Shown here piece after piece: positions 58,887 to 64,000 of a stretch of DNA of 64,000 bases. The notes under the pieces are model-generated. The model was not told where the DNA came from. It searched no databases and saw nothing but the letters and a program-made list of their open reading frames with translations. The stretch comes from Mucilaginibacter sp. dw_454 (lineage in GTDB: Bacteria > Bacteroidota > Bacteroidia > Sphingobacteriales > Sphingobacteriaceae). The stretch covers positions 806,001-870,000 of the forward strand of contig NZ_JAAVVB010000001.1 in assembly GCF_018449775.1 (NCBI RefSeq), read 5' to 3'. The translations under genes were made by a program, and so were the position numbers. Numbering within the stretch: the stretch's first letter is position 1; each line of letters opens with the position of its first letter.

Positions 58887-59533
58887 TTCTTTTTGAGGAT
58901 GTCCTTTAATATTTTGTTGATCTGCTTCGCTTTATCGAAAACCATAATGTGCGTTCCGCCTTTAACGATTGTTGCATTAATGATGTTCTTATAATTAAAA
59001 ACCAGGTCTTTATCGCCGTGTATATGGTACATGTTAGGTGGAACGACTTGATTATCCCATGTTAGCGCCGCACCTATGGCCCATTTCAAAAACTTAGGCG
59101 ATGATTTTTGCACCATGTCGTGAAATAGCCAGGCGTCGTGTTTATCCATGTGGCCAAAAAAGGGTTTTGCGATATAGCCTATTTTACCCAACACTCGCCC
59201 AGTTAAAATTTTGTAAAGTGGTACAGCATTAAAGAACTTAAAATACCAGGGTGCTTCGCTAATTGTCTTAATACTGGAAATTAATATTACCTTATTAAGC
59301 CTGAGTTGCTTGGCTATTTCCGTGGCGATCATCCCTCCTAACGAAACGCCAATTACTATGGAATTATTTGTTACAAAATATTGATGTATAAGCTTTTGTG
59401 AGTAAGTATTTAAAGTATCAGTTTCATTAGGTTCAATCCAGTCTACCGGCGTTACATCGTTGTCGCCCAGGTCAATATTGTTATAAAGACGGGTGTCGGC
59501 TCCCAGTCCTGCTATCAGAAATATCTTACTCAT
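58883..59533 (-). CDS. Alpha/beta-hydrolase family protein
   Basis: 216 residues from the ATG at 59533 (MSKIFLIAGLGADTRLYNNI), chosen because it overlaps the preceding gene's stop by 8 bp; the ATG at 59587 would overlap by 62 bp. Nucleophile elbow GVSLGG, acid in HIHGDKD, and His in GGTHIMV. Small lipase/esterase-like fold; substrate unknown. Confidence 0.78.
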   Translation of the reverse strand: MSKIFLIAGLGADTRLYNNIDLGDNDVTPVDWIEPNETDTLNTYSQKLIHQYFVTNNSIVIGVSLGGMIATEIAKQLRLNKVILISSIKTISEAPWYFKFFNAVPLYKILTGRVLGKIGYIAKPFFGHMDKHDAWLFHDMVQKSSPKFLKWAIGAALTWDNQVVPPNMYHIHGDKDLVFNYKNIINATIVKGGTHIMVFDKAKQINKILKDILKKK

Positions 59534-60008
59534 TGAAGTTAATGAACCCGATAATCCGTTCAAGATATCGAGCATCGGTTTCGTCAAAACCTGCTAAATG
59601 TTCACTGTCTGCATCTAACACGCCAACTACCCGATTGTTGTGAAATAATGGCAATACAATCTCAGAGCGAGAGGCCGAGCTGCAGGCAATATGCCCCGGG
59701 AAAGCATCCACATCAGGTACCACTAACGTTTTAGCCTGCTCCCATGCACCACCGCAAACACCTTTGCCCTTAGCAATGCGCGTACAGGCAACAGGCCCTT
59801 GAAAGGGTCCTAAAACCAGTTCGCCATTCTTTACCAGGTAAAAGCCTACCCAAAGCCACTTAAATTGCTCTTTTAGTGCGGCGCAGATATTGGCCAGGTT
59901 AGCTACTAAGTCCGGCTCGCCCTGTAGTAGTGCTTCTATTTGCGGGATCAGCGAGGTGTATTGTTCTGTCTTATCGGATGATGATATGATTATTAGATCT
60001 TCTGCCAT
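59526..60008 (-). CDS. msrC: Free-methionine-(R)-sulfoxide reductase (GAF domain, fRMsr)
   Basis: 160 residues. Reduces free L-methionine-(R)-sulfoxide. Single GAF domain with the three Cys of the family in register: Cys75 (GPVACTRI), Cys85 (GKGVCGGAW) and Cys109 (HIACSSASRSE), equivalent to E. coli Cys84/94/118. First gene of the unit with hydrolase and DNA glycosylase, a mix of oxidative and alkylation damage repair. Confidence 0.9.
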   Translation of the reverse strand: MAEDLIIISSSDKTEQYTSLIPQIEALLQGEPDLVANLANICAALKEQFKWLWVGFYLVKNGELVLGPFQGPVACTRIAKGKGVCGGAWEQAKTLVVPDVDAFPGHIACSSASRSEIVLPLFHNNRVVGVLDADSEHLAGFDETDARYLERIIGFINFNE

Positions 60009-60097
60009 AAAGCAAATGTAACTACGTGCGGATCAAATTAAATAAGGCAAATCTCATATTTAATTTTTTATTTTTAGCCGCATAAGATCATTATCCC

Positions 60098-60163
60098 TTT
60101 AAAATCATTTAAAAGCCGTATAAATCGTTTAAATGTCTTTAAAATCACTTAATTTCTTTTAAA
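60098..60163. promoter_or_regulatory. 10-bp-phased TTTAAA array before the 82-aa gene
   Basis: TTT/AAA junctions occur at 60100/60101, 60110/60111, 60130/60131, 60140/60141 and 60160/60161, with a TT/AA step at 60150/60151 and TATAAA at 60119-60124. All are on one 10-bp phase for about 60 bp, ending at the ATG at 60164. Shared unit CTTTAAAATCA at 60097-60107 and 60137-60147. Confidence 0.6.
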
Positions 60164-60412
60164 ATGAGAGTAATAGCAGAATTGCCGCATCCGGATTTCA
60201 AAATTACCATTTTTAGCATGAACCAAAAGTTCATTGTGAAAATGGAACGCGGTATATTGGAACAGACATACAAAGTCCCTGAGATGGATTTGACCGATGG
60301 TATAAACAGTGTGTTTGAATTATTGGATGAGGAGTTTCTAAAAACCATCGCCGCACGCTTTGTTGATATGGGAAAGGACTTCAAAGAGGCTTATCACCGC
60401 TATAATTACTAG
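60164..60412 (+). CDS. Conserved hypothetical protein, 82 aa
   Basis: MRVIAELPHPDFKITIFSMN, KFIVKMERGILEQTYK, then a helical, acidic end (SVFELLDEEFLKTIAARF). Looks like a compact beta-alpha protein with no signal peptide. I recognise the sequence style as conserved in Sphingobacteriaceae but no function. The unusual feature is the phased repeat directly upstream. A 218-bp AT-rich gap follows. Confidence 0.7.
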   Translation: MRVIAELPHPDFKITIFSMNQKFIVKMERGILEQTYKVPEMDLTDGINSVFELLDEEFLKTIAARFVDMGKDFKEAYHRYNY

Positions 60413-60630
60413 CCAAATAAAATTTTGTTGTCTGTTTTTTTTAAATATTAATTATTTATTTTTCAATTGTTTATATAGGTTAACTAAACTATTATGGGAG
60501 ATTATATACAACGTTAACCCAGTCCTGTTTCCGATAACGATTGCGTAAAAATATTCGTGGCTAAATATAATTATTGGCCGATTAAATTGTAGAATTGCTA
60601 TCCAATCAATGATAATACACTATTAATTTT

Positions 60631-61878
60631 ATGAAGACATCTTTGAAAATAAAAGCTTTGGCTTTAGGTACTTTAACTGCAGCATTGATATGTGCTACCG
60701 TTATCGCACTTCCCTCTTTTACCCAGAATATTGACCCTGCTACAATCACCATCAACTCCGTTAAGGTTACCGACGGTATAAAAGCGCCAACGTCTCTTGC
60801 CTTCCCTGCGCCGAATAAAGCATGGGTTACCGAGCAGACTGGTGCTATCCGTTTAATTAAAGATGGTAAGTTAACAGACGTAGTGGTATTGGATGTAAAA
60901 GATAAAATGATTAAGGTTAATTCAGGCTATGAGGAACGCGGGTTGTTAAACGTTATCCTGAGTCCAAAATTTGCCACAAATGGCAAGTTCTATATTTATT
61001 ATAGCGCACCACATAAAAACGAACAGGGTAAACCCCGATTCGATCATACTGATGTTGTGGCAGAATACAAGATGCTACCTAACTCAGACCAGGCAGATCC
61101 AAACAGTGCGCGTATTATCTTAACCCAAAACAAACCAGACGGTAATCACAACGGTAGCGGTATTGTTTTCGGTACTGATGGTTATTTGTATGTTACTTTT
61201 GGCGATGGCGGCGGCCAACATGATCAACACGGCGCTATTGGCAACGGGCAAAACTTGAACACCCTGTTGGGTAAAGTTTTACGTATTGATATTAATGTCG
61301 ATTCTACTTACTCAGTACCCAAAGACAATCCATTTGTAGGCAAAGCCGGCGTAAGACCTGAAATTTGGGCCTACGGTTTCCGTAACCCATATCGTATAAC
61401 AATGGATAGGGCTTCTAAGCAATTGTTTATTGGCGAAGTTGGCCAGGATTTATGGGAAGAAGTAGATATCCTGCAAAAAGGTGCTAATTATGGCTGGCGC
61501 ATTGTAGAAGGCAATCATTGCCATAACCCTGCCACCGGTTGCGACTTTACAGGCATCACTCCGCCTATTACAGAATATGCGCACAGCGAAGGTGTATCGG
61601 TTATCGGTGGCTATGTCTATAATGGCAAGCAAATTCCATCCATAAAAGGTAAATACATTTTTGGCGACTGGACAGGCCCGGTGTGGTACCTGCAGAAAGC
61701 CGGCGAAAAATGGCTGAGAGGAAAGGTAACCATTAACAACTTCCCTGCCCAGGGAAAAATTACAGGCTGGGGCGAAGATCAATCCGGAGAATTGTATTAT
61801 CTTACCAATTCAGAAACCGGCCCCGGTGGCCCTGGTGTTACAACCGGCAGCGTTTATAAAATCGTCAAAAACCAATAA
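60631..61878 (+). CDS. Secreted PQQ-dependent sugar dehydrogenase (sorbosone/aldose-dehydrogenase-like)
   Basis: 415 residues. N-terminal hydrophobic signal/anchor. Six-bladed propeller with VTEQTGAIRLI, GLLNVILSPKF, YIYYSAPHKNE, DGNHNGSGIVFGTDGYLYVT, GDGGGQHDQHG, LGKVLRIDIN, PEIWAYGFRNPYR, EVGQDLWEEVDI, and GGYVYNG near the end. These match soluble PQQ-glucose-dehydrogenase-type proteins (His, Arg, and Asp/Gly-rich Ca and PQQ sites). A His-His-rich (DQHDQHG) loop is present. Directly followed by a paralogue with no gap. Confidence 0.87.
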   Translation: MKTSLKIKALALGTLTAALICATVIALPSFTQNIDPATITINSVKVTDGIKAPTSLAFPAPNKAWVTEQTGAIRLIKDGKLTDVVVLDVKDKMIKVNSGYEERGLLNVILSPKFATNGKFYIYYSAPHKNEQGKPRFDHTDVVAEYKMLPNSDQADPNSARIILTQNKPDGNHNGSGIVFGTDGYLYVTFGDGGGQHDQHGAIGNGQNLNTLLGKVLRIDINVDSTYSVPKDNPFVGKAGVRPEIWAYGFRNPYRITMDRASKQLFIGEVGQDLWEEVDILQKGANYGWRIVEGNHCHNPATGCDFTGITPPITEYAHSEGVSVIGGYVYNGKQIPSIKGKYIFGDWTGPVWYLQKAGEKWLRGKVTINNFPAQGKITGWGEDQSGELYYLTNSETGPGGPGVTTGSVYKIVKNQ

Positions 61879-63099
61879 ATGAGAAAATATTTAAACGGTA
61901 GTTTATTAACTGTTTTGTTAGGGGGAGTCGGCATATTGCTACTCCCTTCTTACGTTTTAAAGAAAGCTGATCCGGATGGACTGTTAGCACCGACGCTAAC
62001 TTTCAAAGCTCAACCAATAGTTGACGGTTTACAGGCGCCTTTAGATATGACCTTTATTGGCAATGGCGATATTCTGGTAGCCGAACAGGCCGGAAAGATA
62101 AGACTGATCAAGAACGGCAAGTTGACGGATGCGCCGCTATTAGATATCAGCAGTAAACTCATCAAGCTGATGCCTGTAGATGTGCGCGGTTTGTTGGGAT
62201 TTGCTGTGCATCCAAAGTTCAAGAGCAATCATAAGATTTACGTTTTTTATAGCGCGCCTGCTACCGCTGAAAAATCCGACCATAAAGATGTGGTGGCCGA
62301 GTACACCTTATCAAACAATGCTACCCTGCCTGATCCGGAAAGTGGTCGCATTTTATTTACTGCCGACGAACCCGGTCAAGGAGATAACGGCGGCTGCCTG
62401 AAGTTTGGACCCGACGGTTATTTATACGTTGCCATGGGCGATGGTGGCGGCGGTGGTGATAAGCATGGCCCGATAGGTAATGCTCAAAACATGAATACTC
62501 TGTTAGGTAAGGTATTAAGGATCGATGTAAACAGCGATTCAACTTACCTAATCCCAAAAGACAATCCTTTTGTTGGTAAGGCCAATGTAAGACCGGAAAT
62601 TTGGGCCTATGGCGTACGCAATACCTGGCGGTTCTCATTCAACAGAGCCAACAAACAACTATTTACCTGCGATGTAGGTGAAGCAACCTGGGAGGAAATG
62701 GATGTCATTGAGAAGGGCGGCAATTATGGTTGGCGCATGGTTGAAGGCAATCATTGCTTTAATCCAAAAGAAGGTTGCGACTTTACAGGAACTATTAAAC
62801 CCATTGCCGAATACGATCATAAAAATGGCGTCTGTGTAATTGGCGGCTATGTTTATAACGGTACTCAATTATCAGCCCAAAAAGGTAAATATTTCTTTGC
62901 CGATTGGACAGGCCCCATTTATTACATCGAGAAAAAAGGTAACGACTGGCAGCGCGGAAAAGTCGAATTACAGAACTATCCAACAAATCTTAAAATAACC
63001 AGCTGGGGCGAAGATCCGTCAGGCGAATTATACCTGATTACCAATGGCGGTAATTTATTGAGCGAGACTAAAGGAGCTATTTATAAAATTGTGAAGTAA
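61879..63099 (+). CDS. PQQ-dependent sugar dehydrogenase, paralogue of the previous gene
   Basis: 406 residues, same six-bladed architecture: VAEQAGKIRLI, GLLGFAVHPKF, YVFYSAPA, DNGGCLKFGPDGYLYVAMG, GDGGGGGDKHGP, LGKVLRIDVN, PEIWAYGVRNTWR, GGYVYNG. Begins with a membrane anchor (LLTVLLGGVGILLLPSYVL). Starts immediately after the TAA of the first gene, so it is translated from one mRNA; clearly a tandem duplication that has diverged. Electrons may go to the respiratory chain; PQQ synthesis genes are not in the window. Confidence 0.87.
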   Translation: MRKYLNGSLLTVLLGGVGILLLPSYVLKKADPDGLLAPTLTFKAQPIVDGLQAPLDMTFIGNGDILVAEQAGKIRLIKNGKLTDAPLLDISSKLIKLMPVDVRGLLGFAVHPKFKSNHKIYVFYSAPATAEKSDHKDVVAEYTLSNNATLPDPESGRILFTADEPGQGDNGGCLKFGPDGYLYVAMGDGGGGGDKHGPIGNAQNMNTLLGKVLRIDVNSDSTYLIPKDNPFVGKANVRPEIWAYGVRNTWRFSFNRANKQLFTCDVGEATWEEMDVIEKGGNYGWRMVEGNHCFNPKEGCDFTGTIKPIAEYDHKNGVCVIGGYVYNGTQLSAQKGKYFFADWTGPIYYIEKKGNDWQRGKVELQNYPTNLKITSWGEDPSGELYLITNGGNLLSETKGAIYKIVK

Positions 63100-63760
63100 A
63101 ACTTTAAAAGATAGGTCATTTCTTTACCCGCTCCCTGTCTACCCCGTCTGTGCAAATAGGTGCACACAAGAACCTTGTGATTTACTTTCCCACCACGGCA
63201 TCGTGAGCGAGGAACGAGCGCGACGATCTCCGGAACGCGCTCCCGTCCGCTCGTTTAGAGATCCTCATGCTGCGCTCAGGATGACGGCGCGGAAATAGGT
63301 GCACACAAGAACCTTGTGATTTACTTTCCCACCACGTCATCGTGAGCGAGGAACGAGCGTGACGATCTCCGGAACGCGCTCCCGTCCGCTCGTTTAGAGA
63401 TCCTCACGCTGCGCTCAGGATGACGGCGCGGAAATAGGTGCACACAAGAACCTTGTGATTTACTTTCCCACCACGGCATCGTGAGCGAGGAACGAGCGCG
63501 ACGATCTCCGGAACGCGTTCCCGTCCGCTCGTTTAGAGATCCTCACGCTGCGCTCAGGATGACGGCGCGGAAATAGGTGTACACAAGAACCTTGTGATTT
63601 ACTTTCCCACCACGGCATCGTGAGCGAGGAACGAGCGTGACGATCTCCGGAACGCGTTCCCGTCCGCTCGTTTAGAGATCCTCATGCTGCGCTCAGGATG
63701 ACGGCGCGGAGTACACTATAGGATTTATAAGTCTAAGTTTCACGCATTTGGTGTTTTCGT
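63100..63760. other. Intergenic region dominated by a REP tandem array
   Basis: No gene supported; see the 63154-63709 repeat. The 50 bp before and after hold nothing recognised. Confidence 0.8.
63154..63709. repeat. Four tandem 139-bp copies of a REP palindrome
   Basis: Units start at 63154, 63293, 63432 and 63571 (exactly 139 bp apart), each beginning AAATAGGTG and ending GATGACGGCGCGG. Each contains CATCGTGAGCGAGGAACGAG, GACGATCTCCGGAACGCG and its imperfect inverse ending CTCAGGATGACG. Copies differ by a few C/T changes, so the array is recent. Confidence 0.9.
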
Positions 63761-64000
63761 TTAACCAGTCATCAATTGCTTCACCAGCTCCGGTACCCCA
63801 GTAGTGGCCCTCTCCTCTATTTTGATTACATTTTTTATCCGGCTAATGTCCGGAATGCTCGGGTCTACAATGTATTTCGGCACATCATAATGCACATAAT
63901 TAACCAATCCTGCTGCCGGGTAAACGACCAGCGATGAGCCTACCAATATAAAAATATCCGCTTGCTGACATTCCCTTGCTGCCGGGACGATCATCGGCAC
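63761..64000 (-). CDS. Sirtuin (NAD-dependent protein deacylase), C-terminal part only
   Basis: The visible 79 codons run to the right edge, and the frame continues beyond it. ILVGSSLVVYPAAGLVNYV is the sirtuin NAD-binding region (GTS/GSS-LxVxPA), and the ending fits the usual C-terminus. Removes acetyl/succinyl groups from lysines with NAD+. Convergent to the dehydrogenase pair across the REP array. Confidence 0.85.
   Translation of the reverse strand: MPMIVPAARECQQADIFILVGSSLVVYPAAGLVNYVHYDVPKYIVDPSIPDISRIKNVIKIEERATTGVPELVKQLMTG

Noticed and set aside
63154..63709. CRISPR array
   Set aside because: The regular 139-bp period has no short repeat with variable spacers; the whole unit is repeated and internally palindromic. 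No cas genes are present.

Overview
The window looks like chromosome of a Bacteroidota member, most likely family Sphingobacteriaceae (Mucilaginibacter- or Pedobacter-like). The main clues are promoters of the TTG / TAnnTTTG type and the near absence of Shine-Dalgarno sequences. Further clues are a sigma factor of the compact Bacteroidota RpoD type, menaquinone made by the futalosine route (mqnE, mqnA), a DUF3822-rsmD-coaD cluster, many Sec and lipoprotein precursors, and secreted glycosidases with FG-GAP proteins. This is inferred from protein features, not from a 16S gene or a database search.

Layout. 1-4480: tail of an MFS drug exporter, two cold-shock proteins, a fatty-acid desaturase overlapping an RpoD-like sigma factor, and a lipoprotein. 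4481-8380: a clearly more AT-rich 3.9-kb insertion with 26-bp inverted ends, an 8-bp target duplication and an IS1595-type transposase. It carries several small unknown genes and at least two structured non-coding segments. 8389-13903: a REP hairpin, a cupin, a TPR signalling protein with a histidine-kinase dimerisation helix but no ATPase domain, an unknown three-gene operon and a membrane protein. 14130-22214: secreted carbohydrate-active and FG-GAP proteins around a tRNA-Lys(CTT). 22249-34090: housekeeping genes (ABC-F ATPase, pyrE, Nudix hydrolase, coaD, rsmD, DUF3822, RecD-like helicase, sensor kinase, clpB). 34295-38209: methionine/threonine genes (hom, metX and a cystathionine-synthase-type enzyme), with a SAM-I riboswitch and a Cys-rich 30-codon ORF before metX. 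38929-41565: mqnE, a histidine phosphatase and mqnA. 41739-48319: SH3 protein, PepSY-like secreted protein, peroxiredoxin, cold-shock protein, MFS transporter, hemF and a GH26 glycosidase. 48820-53792: gyrA followed closely by two TPR genes. 53943-64000: lipoprotein, hotdog protein, frameshifted acetyltransferase, AlbA_2 protein, MATE exporter, deacetylase-family protein, a DNA-repair/redox operon, two tandem PQQ-type sugar dehydrogenases, a 4 x 139-bp REP array and the end of a sirtuin gene.

The strongest unexplained signals are non-coding: (1) the IS1595-bounded cargo unit with its RNA-like segments; (2) two intergenic arrays (19059-19196 and 48451-48591) with one shared architecture but a different repeated 7-8-bp word; (3) the Cys-rich ORF between the SAM-I riboswitch and metX; (4) TTTAAA steps spaced by exact multiples of 10 bp in front of a small gene at 60164; (5) a 22-bp operator-like direct repeat with 32-bp period at 42425-42478. 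All calls were made by reading the sequence; no searches were run.
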